64,000 bases of DNA from positions 1 to 64,000 of the forward strand of contig CABWZI010000008.1 in NCBI GenBank assembly GCA_902509905.1. Direction: 5' to 3'. Origin of the DNA: an uncultured Gammaproteobacteria bacterium. Its GTDB lineage: Bacteria; Pseudomonadota; Gammaproteobacteria; PS1; Pseudothioglobaceae. The notes below the pieces were generated by a model. The model searched no databases and had not been told where the DNA came from. It worked only from the letters and a program-made list of their open reading frames with translations. Below, one piece after another: positions 25,253-35,328 of the stretch (its first letter is position 1; each line of letters opens with the position of its first letter). The translations under genes and the position numbers were made by a program.

Positions 25253-26134
25253 ATGCATTGGAATCAAATCTCTTTTGAAGTCAATAAGCAGCAAGCTGAT
25301 CTAGTCTCGGAGATTTTAATGGGTCTCGGGAGTATTTCAATCTCTTATTCTGATAGCCAAGACAATGCAATCTTTGAACCTCCTATCGGGGAGACTCCTC
25401 TTTGGGAGTCAATTCAAGTTAAAGCCCTATTCCAATCAGAAGTGGATATTAATCTAGTTGCTGGCACATTAAGTGAGAGCTGTAATATTAAAATCGTTGA
25501 CTCTTTAAAAGTAGAGGATAAGATTTGGGAGGAGGAGTGTCAAAAGGATTTTCCCTCTATGCAGTTTGGAAAAAATCTTTGGGTCTGCCCATCATGGGAT
25601 TCAAAAAAAATGAGTTCAGAAGATGCAATAGTTATTAACATGGACCCTGGATTAGCCTTTGGAACTGGGACTCATCAAACGACAAGTCTATGTTTAGAGT
25701 TTTTAGATGAAAATCCTCCAATTGGTTTAACTGCCATTGATTTTGGTTGCGGTACAGGAATTTTAGCTATTGCAGCTGCAAAATTAGGCGCCATATGGGT
25801 TACAGCTATAGACAATGATCCTCAGGCTGTAACTTCAAGTTATGAAAATGTTAAAAAAAATCATTGTGAAGAAGTCATTAAAACTTTTCATACTGATGAA
25901 GAATTTAAATATAAGCCTTGCGATTTATTAATGGCCAATATTCTTGCTAACCCTATCATTGAGTTTGAGCCTTTATTTTCAGAAATAGTCAAACCCAATG
26001 GCACTATTGTTCTATCAGGAATTCTTGAGGAGCAAGTCGAGAAAGTTACAGATTGCTATTCCAAAAATTTCAATAATATTAAAACTGACAATAAGAGTGA
26101 GTGGTTCAGAATTAGTGCTTCAAGAAACACCTAA
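25253..26134 (+). CDS. prmA: Ribosomal protein L11 methyltransferase
   Basis: A 293-residue SAM-dependent methyltransferase that methylates ribosomal protein L11. Motif I is D-F-G-C-G-T-G-I-L-A-I-A-A, followed by D-N-D-P-Q-A-V and M-A-N-I-L-A-N-P, the latter being the N-P-P-Y-like active-site segment of PrmA. The ATG at 25253 (M-H-W-N-Q-I) gives the same length as the E. coli protein; an earlier in-frame start at 25208 would overlap alaS. It is 37 bp after alaS. Confidence 0.93.
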   Translation: MHWNQISFEVNKQQADLVSEILMGLGSISISYSDSQDNAIFEPPIGETPLWESIQVKALFQSEVDINLVAGTLSESCNIKIVDSLKVEDKIWEEECQKDFPSMQFGKNLWVCPSWDSKKMSSEDAIVINMDPGLAFGTGTHQTTSLCLEFLDENPPIGLTAIDFGCGTGILAIAAAKLGAIWVTAIDNDPQAVTSSYENVKKNHCEEVIKTFHTDEEFKYKPCDLLMANILANPIIEFEPLFSEIVKPNGTIVLSGILEEQVEKVTDCYSKNFNNIKTDNKSEWFRISASRNT

Positions 26135-26149
26135 GACATAGAATAGTCC

Positions 26150-26350
26150 TTAACCTCCACCAACAGCATTAATGACCTCAACCCTATCTGAGCTCTCTAA
26201 GAGGTAAGACTGATGTTTCGACTTTGGAATAATTACCTCATTAACTTCGATGGCGATTCTTTTATTTTTATAACCTAATTCAGCAACAAGATCTTGGATA
26301 TTTGAATCTTTTGGAATTGATATTTCTTCGCCATTGACTATTATTTTCAC
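26150..26350 (-). CDS. thiS: Sulfur carrier protein ThiS
   Basis: A 66-residue ubiquitin-like sulfur carrier. It begins M-K-I-I-V-N-G-E-E, the usual ThiS start, and ends in V-G-G-G, whose terminal glycine is adenylated and thiocarboxylated. It donates sulfur to ThiG in thiazole synthesis for thiamine. The gene is alone on the minus strand between prmA and carA, and thiG is about 31 kb away, so the two are not in one operon here. Confidence 0.85.
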   Translation of the reverse strand: MKIIVNGEEISIPKDSNIQDLVAELGYKNKRIAIEVNEVIIPKSKHQSYLLESSDRVEVINAVGGG

Positions 26351-26471
26351 AAATATATCGAGTTTATTTATTAAATTAAATTATAACATTGGTTTGTGAA
26401 ATTCAAGATAATTTAATGATCAACACATGGTAAAATTTCCCGTGTTTTGAACCCCAAAAAGGAGTAATACT

Positions 26472-27593
26472 TTGCCTCAAATTGCCATATTAGCACTAGA
26501 AGATGGCAAAGTTTTTTGGGGAAAATCAATTGGTTCTATTGGTCACACAGTCGGTGAAGTAGTCTTTAATACTGCAATGACAGGTTACCAGGAAATTCTG
26601 ACTGACCCATCATATTGTCAACAGATAGTAGCTTTAACCTATCCCCACATTGGCAATACAGGAATCAACATTGTTGATGAGGAGTCTTCTAATGTTTATG
26701 CGTCAGGACTCATCATCAGAGACCTGCCTTTAGCGCAAAGTAATTGGCGCTCAGAGATGAGTCTTGATAATTACCTTTCGAGCAATAATATTGTTGCGAT
26801 ATCTAATATCGACACGCGTGCCCTTACAAGACATCTTCGAATTAATGGAGCACTCAAAGGCTGTATTATGGCAGGAGATTCAATAAACTTAGGTTTAGCA
26901 ATTCAGTATGCAAAAGATTTTGCAGGCCTTAAAAATATGGATCTGGCTAAAGTTGTTTCTACCTCTAAAACCTACTCCTTTAATCAAGGAACATTTGATA
27001 TTGCTAATTCCACTTTTAATAAAGAGTCTTCTAAATTTAAAGTAGCTGTTTACGACTATGGTGTGAAGAAAAATATACTAAGAATGCTGGTAGATAGGGG
27101 ATGTGAACTGACGGTTTTTAACGCACAAGCCTCACTTGATAACCTGCTAGCTATGAATCCGGATGGTGTTTTTCTCTCTAATGGTCCTGGAGACCCTGAG
27201 CCATGCGAATATGCAATTCAAAATATTAAAGAACTACTAGAGAGGAATATTCCCATCTTTGGAATATGTCTTGGGCACCAGCTTTTATCCTTGGCATCTG
27301 GCGCCAGAACAGAAAAAATGAAGTTTGGCCATCACGGCGCAAATCATCCTGTTCAAGATTTAAAGTCTGAAAGAGTGATGATTACTTCGCAAAATCATGG
27401 CTTTGCAGTCTCTGAAAAAGACTTGCCCGAATCGATTGAGATTAGCCATCGCTCATTATTTGATCAAAGTATTCAGGGGATAAGAATTAAGAATAAACCT
27501 GCATACAGTTTTCAAGGTCACCCAGAAGCATCACCTGGACCACATGACGTTAGTTATTTGTTTGATGAATTTATAGAGCTTATGAAACAATGA
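26472..27593 (+). CDS. carA: Carbamoyl-phosphate synthase small subunit
   Basis: A 373-residue glutaminase subunit. Its C-terminal class I glutamine amidotransferase domain has G-I-C-L-G-H-Q-L with the catalytic cysteine and G-H-P-E-A-S with the catalytic His-Glu. The N-terminal domain starts A-I-L-A-L-E-D-G. The start is TTG at 26472 behind a strong A-A-G-G-A-G ribosome-binding site at 26459-26464; no ATG fits. It pairs with CarB, 31 bp downstream, to make carbamoyl phosphate for arginine and pyrimidines. Confidence 0.95.
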   Translation: MPQIAILALEDGKVFWGKSIGSIGHTVGEVVFNTAMTGYQEILTDPSYCQQIVALTYPHIGNTGINIVDEESSNVYASGLIIRDLPLAQSNWRSEMSLDNYLSSNNIVAISNIDTRALTRHLRINGALKGCIMAGDSINLGLAIQYAKDFAGLKNMDLAKVVSTSKTYSFNQGTFDIANSTFNKESSKFKVAVYDYGVKKNILRMLVDRGCELTVFNAQASLDNLLAMNPDGVFLSNGPGDPEPCEYAIQNIKELLERNIPIFGICLGHQLLSLASGARTEKMKFGHHGANHPVQDLKSERVMITSQNHGFAVSEKDLPESIEISHRSLFDQSIQGIRIKNKPAYSFQGHPEASPGPHDVSYLFDEFIELMKQ

Positions 27594-27624
27594 ATCTTAA
27601 CTTTTCATTTTATTTTATTTAGAT

Positions 27625-30600
27625 ATGCCTAAAAGACAGGACATTAAAAGTATTCTAATCATCGGAGCAGGGCCAATTGTCATAGGACAGGCCTGTGAGT
27701 TTGATTATTCTGGCGCACAGGCATGCAAGGCTCTTCGTGAAGAGGGTTACAGAGTTATTCTGGTTAATTCAAATCCTGCCACCATTATGACTGACCCAAA
27801 AATGGCTGATGCAACCTACATTGAGCCAATTGAATGGAAAACTGTTGAGAAAATCATTGAAAAAGAGAAACCTGATGCACTTCTTCCAACTATGGGTGGG
27901 CAAACAGCTCTGAACTGTGCATTAGATCTTGATCGTCATGGTATTCTTGAAAAACACGGCGTAGAGATGATTGGTGCAAATAAACAGGCAATTGATAAGG
28001 CTGAGGATAGAGAATTGTTTCGCCAGGCGATGCTTAAAATTGGTCTTGACATGCCTAAGGCAGCCATCGCACATTCTCTTGAAGATGCCTTAAAAGTTCA
28101 AGAGGAAGTCGGCTTCCCAACAATCATTCGGCCCTCATTTACAATGGGTGGCTCTGGAGGAGGGGTTGCTTTCAATAAGGAGCAATTTGTTGAGATATGT
28201 CAACGTGGCTTAGATCTATCTCCAACCAATGAGTTGCTCATAGAAGAATCTATTCTTGGATGGAAAGAGTTCGAGATGGAGGTAGTTAGAGATAACAAAG
28301 ATAACTGCATCATCATCTGCTCAATAGAAAACTTTGACCCAATGGGTATTCATACTGGAGACTCGATTACAGTTGCACCAGCTCAAACGCTGACCGATAA
28401 AGAGTACCAGATTATGCGCAACGCTTCACTCATGGTGCTCAGAGAGATTGGAGTTGACACTGGAGGTTCAAACGTTCAGTTTGCTGTCAATCCAGATAAT
28501 GGTAGATTGACAATTATTGAAATGAATCCAAGAGTCTCCAGATCTTCTGCTTTAGCATCAAAAGCGACTGGTTTTCCTATTGCAAAAGTAGCAGCTAAGC
28601 TTGCCGTGGGATATACACTAGACGAACTTGATAACGATATTACTGGGGGAAAGACTCCTGCGTCATTCGAACCTTCAATTGATTACGTCGTTACCAAGAT
28701 TCCAAGATTCGCTTTTGAAAAATTCCCCCAGGCAGATGACAGGTTAACAACACAAATGAAGTCAGTTGGCGAAGTCATGGCTATGGGTTCAACCTTCCAG
28801 GAGTCTCTTCAAAAGGCACTTAGAGGACTCGAGACTGACAAGTCTGGCCTCGACCCAATAATAGATATTACTGCTGATGACTCTAAAGCAAAAATAAGAA
28901 GTGAACTTCTCTCTGCTGGAGCGGAAAGAATATTCTATTTGGCAGATGCTTTTAGAATGGGTATGACTCTTCAAAATGCATTCGAACTATCAAAGATTGA
29001 CCCATGGTTTTTGGCTCAAGTCGAAGACATTGTTTTGTCAGAAAAGTCAATCGAAGGTAAAGAGATTGGTGATATCCAACCTGAAACCATTAGAGAACTG
29101 AAGCAAAAAGGTTTTTCTGATAAGAGGTTATCTGAAATCTTGAATTGTACTGAAGAGGTCTTTCGTAAAAAGAGACTAGCACTTGATATTCAACCTGTTT
29201 TCAAAAGGGTGGATAGCTGCGCGGCTGAATTTGATACTGAAACTGCTTATCTTTACTCAACTTATCAGTCAGAGTGTGAGGCAAACCCATCAGATAACAA
29301 AAAAATAATGATTTTAGGTGGTGGTCCAAATAGAATAGGACAAGGCATTGAGTTTGACTACTGCTGTGTTCATGCTTCATTGGCGCTTCAAAAAGTTGGC
29401 TATGAAACTATCATGGTTAACTGTAACCCAGAAACGGTCTCAACCGACTATGATGTCTCAGATAGGCTTTATTTTGAGCCACTGACACTTGAGGATGTGC
29501 TCCAGGTTATCGAAATTGAAAAACCTGAAGGCATCATTGTACATTATGGTGGGCAAACTCCACTGAAGCTTGCAGCAGCCCTTGAAAAGAGTGGTGCAAA
29601 TATTATTGGGACTAGTCCTGATTCTATTGATTTAGCTGAAGATAGAGAACGTTTTCAGAAGATGATTCAAAAGTTAAACCTTAAGCAGCCAGTGAATGAT
29701 ACTGCAAGATCTCAAGATGAAGCAGTAGAAATAGCTAACTCGATAGGTTTTCCTCTAGTTGTTAGGCCATCTTACGTCTTGGGCGGTCGGGCAATGGAAA
29801 TTGTTTATGATAATGAGAGCCTAGAGCGTTATATGACAACTGCTGTCAAGGTATCCAATGATTCCCCTGTGCTTCTTGACTCATTCTTAGATCATGCAAT
29901 TGAGGTTGATATCGATGTTATTAGTGATGGAAAAGACATTGTTATTGGAGGCATAATGGAGCATATCGAGCAAGCAGGCATTCATTCAGGAGATTCAGCT
30001 TGCTCGCTTCCACCACATTCTCTTCCCTCAAGTGTTCTTGATGAAATGAGAAGACAAGTCAAGCTAATGGCGAAAGAATTGAAAGTTATTGGGCTAATGA
30101 ATACTCAGCTTGCATACCAGGATGAAGAAATTTATGTTATCGAGGTCAATCCTCGAGCTTCGAGAACAGTTCCTTTTGTATCAAAAGCGACTGGAGCTCC
30201 CTTGGCGAATATTGCTGCGAGAGTGATGGCTGGAATTTCTTTGGAAGAGCAAAACTTTACGAGTGAAATTATTCCTGAGCACTATTCTGTGAAGGAGTCA
30301 GTCTTTCCGTTTAATAAATTTTTAGGAGTAGATCCATTTTTGGGTCCAGAGATGAGGTCAACTGGCGAGGTGATGGGTGTTGGAAAAGACTTTCCTTCAG
30401 CTTTCGACAAGGCCTTTCTTGCAGCCGGTGATGTAGTTCCTACAAGCGGAAAAGTTCTTGTGAGTCTTAGAACACTAGATCGTGGAAGATTAGTTGAACT
30501 CGGTGAAAGGCTTATCAGTCAGGGTTTCGAGATTGTTGCTACACGTACAAACCAAGAAATACTCTCACAAGCTGGTCTTGAATGTACAATGGTAAATAAA

Positions 30601-30834
30601 GTTTCAGAAGGGTCTCCGCACATTGTTGATGCTATTAAAAATGAAGAAATCAGCCTTATTATTAATTCCACAGATGATACTCAAGGCCTAGAAGACGCTA
30701 CAGTGATTCGATGTCAAGCATTGATCCATAAGATACCTTGCACGACAACAGTTGCTGCTGCCTTTGCAATGCTTGATGGATTGAAAACCCAAGATAAGTT
30801 AGTTGTTAGGTCCTTACAATCTATTCATAATTGA
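27625..30834 (+). CDS. carB: Carbamoyl-phosphate synthase large subunit
   Basis: A 1069-residue enzyme with two homologous ATP-grasp halves. The first starts at [12 protein letters not shown] and the second near residue 560 at [12 protein letters not shown]. Conserved R-P-S-F-T-M-G-G and R-P-S-Y-V-L-G-G loops mark the two active sites. A C-terminal allosteric domain ends the protein. The length fits the family. It follows carA and is followed three bases later by greA, suggesting a carAB-greA operon as in many proteobacteria. Confidence 0.97.
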   Translation: MPKRQDIKSILIIGAGPIVIGQACEFDYSGAQACKALREEGYRVILVNSNPATIMTDPKMADATYIEPIEWKTVEKIIEKEKPDALLPTMGGQTALNCALDLDRHGILEKHGVEMIGANKQAIDKAEDRELFRQAMLKIGLDMPKAAIAHSLEDALKVQEEVGFPTIIRPSFTMGGSGGGVAFNKEQFVEICQRGLDLSPTNELLIEESILGWKEFEMEVVRDNKDNCIIICSIENFDPMGIHTGDSITVAPAQTLTDKEYQIMRNASLMVLREIGVDTGGSNVQFAVNPDNGRLTIIEMNPRVSRSSALASKATGFPIAKVAAKLAVGYTLDELDNDITGGKTPASFEPSIDYVVTKIPRFAFEKFPQADDRLTTQMKSVGEVMAMGSTFQESLQKALRGLETDKSGLDPIIDITADDSKAKIRSELLSAGAERIFYLADAFRMGMTLQNAFELSKIDPWFLAQVEDIVLSEKSIEGKEIGDIQPETIRELKQKGFSDKRLSEILNCTEEVFRKKRLALDIQPVFKRVDSCAAEFDTETAYLYSTYQSECEANPSDNKKIMILGGGPNRIGQGIEFDYCCVHASLALQKVGYETIMVNCNPETVSTDYDVSDRLYFEPLTLEDVLQVIEIEKPEGIIVHYGGQTPLKLAAALEKSGANIIGTSPDSIDLAEDRERFQKMIQKLNLKQPVNDTARSQDEAVEIANSIGFPLVVRPSYVLGGRAMEIVYDNESLERYMTTAVKVSNDSPVLLDSFLDHAIEVDIDVISDGKDIVIGGIMEHIEQAGIHSGDSACSLPPHSLPSSVLDEMRRQVKLMAKELKVIGLMNTQLAYQDEEIYVIEVNPRASRTVPFVSKATGAPLANIAARVMAGISLEEQNFTSEIIPEHYSVKESVFPFNKFLGVDPFLGPEMRSTGEVMGVGKDFPSAFDKAFLAAGDVVPTSGKVLVSLRTLDRGRLVELGERLISQGFEIVATRTNQEILSQAGLECTMVNKVSEGSPHIVDAIKNEEISLIINSTDDTQGLEDATVIRCQALIHKIPCTTTVAAAFAMLDGLKTQDKLVVRSLQSIHN

Positions 30835-30837
30835 TCT

Positions 30838-31314
30838 ATGGAAACAATACCAATAACGGTTAGTGGCGCTAAATTTCTTGAAGATGAGTTACTCAGACTC
30901 AAGGATGAGGAGCGCCCAAGAATAGTGAATGACATTGCCACAGCTAGAGAGCATGGAGACCTAAAAGAAAATGCTGAATATCACGCTGCAAAGGAAGAGC
31001 AAGCCTTTGTTGAAGGAAGAATTCAAGAAATAGAGTCTAAATTATCTCGTTTGCAAATTATTGATGTAAAGCAATTGAATCAAGATGGTCGCTGTGTGTT
31101 CGGAACGACTGTCAGTTTATTAAATTTGTCTGACGATAGCGAAATTGTCTATCAAATTGTTGGTGAGGATGAGGCTGACATTGAAAAAGGCAAAATTTCT
31201 TGCCATTCTCCTATAGCTAGAGCCTTAATGGGAAATGAAGAAGGCGACGAGGTCACTGTAAATGCACCCAAAGGCGACATAAGATACGAAATTCTTAACG
31301 TCCAATACCTGTAG
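30838..31314 (+). CDS. greA: Transcription elongation factor GreA
   Basis: A 158-residue protein. The N-terminal coiled coil has [22 protein letters not shown], the loop with the acidic residues that reach into RNA polymerase to trigger cleavage of backtracked RNA. The C-terminal FKBP-like domain carries S-P-I-A-R-A-L-M-G and ends in V-Q-Y-L. It begins three bases after the carB stop. Confidence 0.96.
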   Translation: METIPITVSGAKFLEDELLRLKDEERPRIVNDIATAREHGDLKENAEYHAAKEEQAFVEGRIQEIESKLSRLQIIDVKQLNQDGRCVFGTTVSLLNLSDDSEIVYQIVGEDEADIEKGKISCHSPIARALMGNEEGDEVTVNAPKGDIRYEILNVQYL

Positions 31315-31414
31315 CATAATTCAAATACAGCGAACAATGTTTTAATTTTTTTCTTTGTCTTCATTTTTTATTTCTGTGTAGAATTGTAATTTTTTTTCTG
31401 AATGGAATTTAAGA

Positions 31415-32542
31415 ATGCCAGGTTTACTTCCCAATATTGATCCAGATGGACTTCTGGAGTATTCAGTAGTCTATACAGATAGATCACTCAATCACATGTC
31501 TAGCTCATTTCAGCAAGCAATGAATGACGTCTCATCATCGCTCAAAACAGTTTATAACGCAGAATCGGTAGTTCTTGTACCTGGCGGTGGAACCTATGGC
31601 ATGGAGGCTGTTGCTAGGCAATTTGCTAATGACAAAGATTGCTTAGTCATAAGAAATGGTTGGTTCAGTTATCGTTGGTCTCAAATTTTAGAGGTTGGAA
31701 AAATTCCATCAAAATTAACTGTTTTGAAAGCAACTCGTAAAAATCCTGGTAGTCAAGAGCCATTTTCTCCAGTAGATATTGATGAAGTTGTTCATAAAAT
31801 TAAATCCGAAAAGCCAGCCATAGTTTTTGCACCTCATGTTGAAACATCAGCAGGCATCATTCTTCCTGATGAATATATAAAAGCTGTCTCTGAGGCCGTC
31901 CATTCTGTTGGAGGCATGTTTGTATTGGATTGTATTGCATCTGGCGCTATATGGGTTGATATGCAGAAATGCGGTGTCGATATTTTGGTTAGTGCGCCGC
32001 AAAAAGGCTGGAGTGCATCTCCAGCTTTTGGCATGGTCATGTTATCTTCAAATGCGTCTGAGAGGATACACGAAACTCAAAGCACAAGCTTCTCATGTGA
32101 TCTTCTAAAATGGCTTCAAATGATGCAGGCTTATGAAAATGGTGGGCACGCCTATCATGCTACTATGCCGACAGACGCAATCAAACACTTCAGAGACACC
32201 ATAAATGAAACGGCTGAGTTTGGTTTTGATAATGCTAGAGATAAACAACAAGAGCTTGGAGATAGGGTTAGGTCTCTACTAAAAAAACATGGTTTTATCA
32301 GCGTTGCTGCAGATGGGTTTTTAGCTCCGGGAGTCGTTGTCAGTTACACCTCAGACAAGGGTTTGCATAATGGATCTAAGTTTAAAGATTTAGGTATGCA
32401 AATTGCTGCTGGTGTTCCGCTTCAATGCGATGAAGGAGAGGACTATCAAACATTTCGTCTTGGGCTTTTTGGTCTAGACAAGCTCAAGGATGTAGACTCA
32501 GCAGTCCAGAGACTTGAAGAGGTATTTAATCAATTAAAATAA
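31415..32542 (+). CDS. Class V PLP aminotransferase (alanine-glyoxylate type)
   Basis: A 375-residue fold-type I enzyme. V-P-G-G-G-T-Y-G-M-E is the phosphate-binding region, V-L-D-C-I-A-S-G holds the cofactor-binding aspartate, and S-A-P-Q-K-G-W-S contains the Schiff-base lysine. The overall pattern resembles alanine-glyoxylate or serine-pyruvate aminotransferases, with no cysteine-desulfurase features. It is likely cotranscribed with the GNAT gene 8 bp downstream. The exact amino donor and acceptor are not determinable. Confidence 0.8.
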   Translation: MPGLLPNIDPDGLLEYSVVYTDRSLNHMSSSFQQAMNDVSSSLKTVYNAESVVLVPGGGTYGMEAVARQFANDKDCLVIRNGWFSYRWSQILEVGKIPSKLTVLKATRKNPGSQEPFSPVDIDEVVHKIKSEKPAIVFAPHVETSAGIILPDEYIKAVSEAVHSVGGMFVLDCIASGAIWVDMQKCGVDILVSAPQKGWSASPAFGMVMLSSNASERIHETQSTSFSCDLLKWLQMMQAYENGGHAYHATMPTDAIKHFRDTINETAEFGFDNARDKQQELGDRVRSLLKKHGFISVAADGFLAPGVVVSYTSDKGLHNGSKFKDLGMQIAAGVPLQCDEGEDYQTFRLGLFGLDKLKDVDSAVQRLEEVFNQLK

Positions 32543-32550
32543 CCATTTAT

Positions 32551-32994
32551 ATGAAGGTTGCAGCGTTAAATCTAAATGACAAAGACAAATGGGCACAGCT
32601 TTATGATGGCTATGCAGAGTTCTATGAAATGAAAATGAACCAAGATATTCTTGATACTGTTTGGTCATGGATACATAGCCCTGAAGTAAAGTTTTATTCT
32701 ATAGGAGTAAAATCTATCGAAAATGAGTTAATTGGATTTATGCATTACAGAGAAATGCCTTCACCACTAAGAGGAAAACTTGTTGGTTTCCTAGACGATC
32801 TCTTCGTGCATCCTGACTTTAGGGGAACTGGAGCTGTTCAACTATTATTTGGTGAGCTTAAAATACAAGCTAAAAAAAATGATTGGCCTTATGTTCGTTG
32901 GATCACTGCTACTGATAACTCAAGGGCTCGAAAAGTTTATAACCAGATTTCTAAGCCAATAGATTTTGTCACTTATCAGATGCAAATAAATTAA
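32551..32994 (+). CDS. GNAT family N-acetyltransferase
   Basis: A 147-residue acetyltransferase. The acetyl-CoA loop appears as V-H-P-D-F-R-G-T-G-A, following L-D-D-L-F-V. The C-terminal part, T-A-T-D-N-S-R-A-R-K-V-Y-N, is the typical GNAT alpha4 region. It is eight bases downstream of the aminotransferase gene, so it may act on a product or related amino compound. The substrate is unknown. Confidence 0.82.
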   Translation: MKVAALNLNDKDKWAQLYDGYAEFYEMKMNQDILDTVWSWIHSPEVKFYSIGVKSIENELIGFMHYREMPSPLRGKLVGFLDDLFVHPDFRGTGAVQLLFGELKIQAKKNDWPYVRWITATDNSRARKVYNQISKPIDFVTYQMQIN

Positions 32995-33037
32995 CTCATC
33001 ATCAAACTCATCAATTCTGGAGCAGCAGCTAGTAATT

Positions 33038-33090
33038 AATTGGTTCTAAATCATTCAAATGCTTATACCTATTCTGATTTAGAATCAATT
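33038..33090. promoter_or_regulatory. Imperfect inverted repeat before the second GNAT gene
   Basis: Two 16-bp arms, AATTGGTTCTAAATCA (33038-33053) and TGATTTAGAATCAATT (33075-33090), match with one mismatch and are 21 bases apart. The element lies 30 bases before the ATG at 33120. It could be a protein-binding operator or an RNA hairpin. No poly-T run follows, so it is not a simple terminator. Confidence 0.5.
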
Positions 33091-33119
33091 AAATCATTAA
33101 TTCTTTGGATTTTTAGCAA

Positions 33120-33833
33120 ATGAAACAGGGCAATTTAGTTGGCGATTTTCAAGTTCCTCCGCATCCTAAAGGTATCTCAATTGATGGGAGAATGGTGACC
33201 CTGAAACCTCTAATTGCAAGCCAGTTCGCTGAAGAGCTTTTTCTTTCAAACTCAATTGATAAAGATGGTACAAACTGGGCATATCTTCCTTATGGGCCGT
33301 TTGAAAGTCTTGAAACATATTCTCAATGGATAAAGTCATTTGAGGGTAAAGAAGACCCAGTTTTTTTTGCAATTATTAGTAAAAAACTAAAAAAAGCGAT
33401 AGGTATAGCTAGCTATTTGAGAATTAATCCTAAGGATGGGTCAATAGAGGTTGGGCACATCAATTATTCACCACTTTTACAAAGAACAACAGAGGCAACC
33501 GAAGCTATGTTTCTTATGATGAAGTGGGCCTTTGATAATGGATATAGGAGATATGAATGGAAATGCAATGCTCTAAATTTAAGATCGCGAAGTGCAGCTC
33601 AAAGACTTGGTTTTTCTTACGAAGGAGTCTTTAGACAGATGGCCATTGTCAAGGGAAGAAATCGTGATACTGCTTGGTTTGCAATGATTGATAAAGAATG
33701 GAAAGAACTTGAATGTTGTTTCAAGGAGTTTTTATCTGATGATAATTTTGACCACAATGGAAAACCAAAAAAGTCTTTAAGGTCCCTTACAAAGTCATTA
33801 CTCTATAAGGTTGATAACTTAGATTCAACTTGA
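33120..33833 (+). CDS. RimJ-type GNAT acetyltransferase
   Basis: A 237-residue GNAT protein of the larger RimJ/RimL-like form. G-H-I-N-Y-S-P-L-L-Q-R-T-T-E-A-T-E-A-M occupies the acetyl-CoA region and N-L-R-S-R-S-A-A-Q-R-L-G-F-S-Y-E-G-V-F-R is the highly conserved C-terminal motif of this subfamily. Members acetylate protein N-termini or small molecules. The last 40 residues extend beyond the usual domain. It is separated from the previous gene by a 125-bp gap with the inverted repeat. Confidence 0.85.
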   Translation: MKQGNLVGDFQVPPHPKGISIDGRMVTLKPLIASQFAEELFLSNSIDKDGTNWAYLPYGPFESLETYSQWIKSFEGKEDPVFFAIISKKLKKAIGIASYLRINPKDGSIEVGHINYSPLLQRTTEATEAMFLMMKWAFDNGYRRYEWKCNALNLRSRSAAQRLGFSYEGVFRQMAIVKGRNRDTAWFAMIDKEWKELECCFKEFLSDDNFDHNGKPKKSLRSLTKSLLYKVDNLDST

Positions 33834-33842
33834 GAATTTTTT

Positions 33843-34730
33843 CTACCCTCTAGGGTGATGTTTCTGATGCTGAGTTTTGAGATGCGCGTTCTGAATATGG
33901 GTATAGAGCTGAGTGCTTGAGATATCACTATGACCAAGCATCAGTTGAACTGAGCGCAAGTCAGCTCCTTTTTGAACAAGGTGAGTAGCAAAGGCATGCC
34001 TCAGTGAGTGCGGTGAGATGGGTTTGTCAATTCCAGCTTGAGCGGCATATCCCTTAATAATATAAAAGAAATTTTGCCTTGACATCGCGCTTCCACGATT
34101 TGACAGAAAATAACTATCGCATTGGCCATTTTTTAAAAGTAGGGGCCTGACATTTTTTTCATACGCACCTAAATAATCAATTGCAATCTCACCAAGCGGC
34201 AACATTCTCTCTTTGTTGCCCTTTCCATGAACACGAATAAACTCGTCTTTCAGATTGATATTATGAAAACTTAAGTTTATAAGTTCTGAAACCCTGAGAC
34301 CACAAGAATAGAGAAGTTCAATCATAGCACGATCCCTTTGACCAATAGTAGAATTGATATTAGGTGTATTCATTAGCTTTTCTACTTCTTGAATATTTAA
34401 AAAAATAGGTAGCTTTTTATCTAACTTCGGGTAATTCATTTGATCTGTTGGATCATTAGTGATGACTTGATGCTCTATTAAATACTGAAAGAATGAGTGG
34501 AGGCAGGTGAGAATTCGTGATTGAGATGAGACGCTTAGCTTAGAGTCTTTTCGAAATGAGAAATATTCATTAACCAAGACTCTATTAACATTTTCAAATG
34601 GGATATCCTTAAGCCATTTACTAAAAATATTAAGATCAGAGCGATAGGCGCTTAGAGTATTTTGACTCGCTCCAGTGGTTAGCCAGTAGAAATCAATAAA
34701 TTGGTCAATGAGTTGATTATTCATCACCAT
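33843..34730 (-). CDS. xerD: Tyrosine recombinase XerD
   Basis: A 295-residue tyrosine recombinase with a SAM-like N-terminal core-binding domain and a C-terminal catalytic domain. The catalytic set is visible: Arg in S-C-G-L-R-V-S-E-L, His and Arg in H-S-L-R-H-A-F-A-T-H, His in L-G-H-S-D-I-S-S-T, and the nucleophile Tyr in Q-L-Y-T-H. It resolves chromosome dimers with XerC. It is convergent with the GNAT gene, about 10 bp apart, and lies downstream of rplS with a terminator between. Confidence 0.93.
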   Translation of the reverse strand: MVMNNQLIDQFIDFYWLTTGASQNTLSAYRSDLNIFSKWLKDIPFENVNRVLVNEYFSFRKDSKLSVSSQSRILTCLHSFFQYLIEHQVITNDPTDQMNYPKLDKKLPIFLNIQEVEKLMNTPNINSTIGQRDRAMIELLYSCGLRVSELINLSFHNINLKDEFIRVHGKGNKERMLPLGEIAIDYLGAYEKNVRPLLLKNGQCDSYFLSNRGSAMSRQNFFYIIKGYAAQAGIDKPISPHSLRHAFATHLVQKGADLRSVQLMLGHSDISSTQLYTHIQNAHLKTQHQKHHPRG

Positions 34731-34760
34731 TTATTCTACTTAAGAATTTTTTAAAAAAGA

Positions 34761-34787
34761 TAAAAAATGCCAGCTAGTGCTGGCATT
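34761..34787 (-). terminator. Rho-independent terminator of rplS
   Basis: A 9-bp stem, AATGCCAGC with GCTGGCATT, and a 4-base loop at 34766-34787. Read on the minus strand it is followed by a run of six T. It lies 17 bases past the rplS stop, directly upstream of xerD. Confidence 0.85.
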
Positions 34788-34803
34788 AAAATTTGATTAA
34801 GAA

Positions 34804-35154
34804 TTACTTTTTATTAAGCTTTTCTTTAATTCTAGCAGCCTTACCTGTAAGACCTCGTAAATAATATAGCTTAGCTTTTCTAACCTTACCGCTTCTTTTA
34901 ACAGTAACGCTGTCAATCATTGAAGAGTGAGTTTGGAAGACTCTCTCAACGCCTTCACCATGAGAGATTTTACGAACTGTAAAAGCAGAGTTTAACCCTC
35001 TGTTTTTCTTGGCAATCACAACACCCTCAAAGGCCTGAAGTCTTTGGCGATTTCCTTCGCGAACTTTCACCTGAACAACAACCGTGTCACCCGCAGAAAA
35101 TTTAGGAATGTCTGTTCTGAGTTGCTCACTTTCAATTTGATCAATTAAATTCAC
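34804..35154 (-). CDS. rplS: 50S ribosomal protein L19
   Basis: A 116-residue ribosomal protein. The start I-D-Q-I-E-S-E-Q, the [13 protein letters not shown] segment and the basic [14 protein letters not shown] end are those of L19. In many bacteria rplS follows rpsP, rimM and trmD; here it stands alone with its own promoter and terminator, and gltD is divergent upstream. Confidence 0.96.
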   Translation of the reverse strand: MNLIDQIESEQLRTDIPKFSAGDTVVVQVKVREGNRQRLQAFEGVVIAKKNRGLNSAFTVRKISHGEGVERVFQTHSSMIDSVTVKRSGKVRKAKLYYLRGLTGKAARIKEKLNKK

Positions 35155-35189
35155 GATTGCACCTATATTGGGTTTGAAAAAAAGCGCTA

Positions 35190-35218
35190 ATTATACATAT
35201 CTTTTAGTATTTTCACAA
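35190..35218 (-). promoter_or_regulatory. Candidate promoter of rplS
   Basis: On the minus strand a TATAAT at 35195-35190 is preceded at 17-bp spacing by TTGTGA at 35218-35213. This fits a sigma70 promoter about 35 bases before the rplS start. The hexamers match well; activity is inferred. Confidence 0.6.
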
Positions 35219-35328
35219 GAATCTATTGTCTTAAATCACTCTTAAAAATAGATGTTATTGATGTTATTTTTTAAATGTTTTTCATGATATTATGAGATAA
35301 TGTTGCGCACAAAAATTAAAAGGAAGGC

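Noticed and set aside
33843-34730. Integrase of the glmS island
   Set aside because: It is a housekeeping XerD by motifs and position, 15 kb away, and is not next to any island end.
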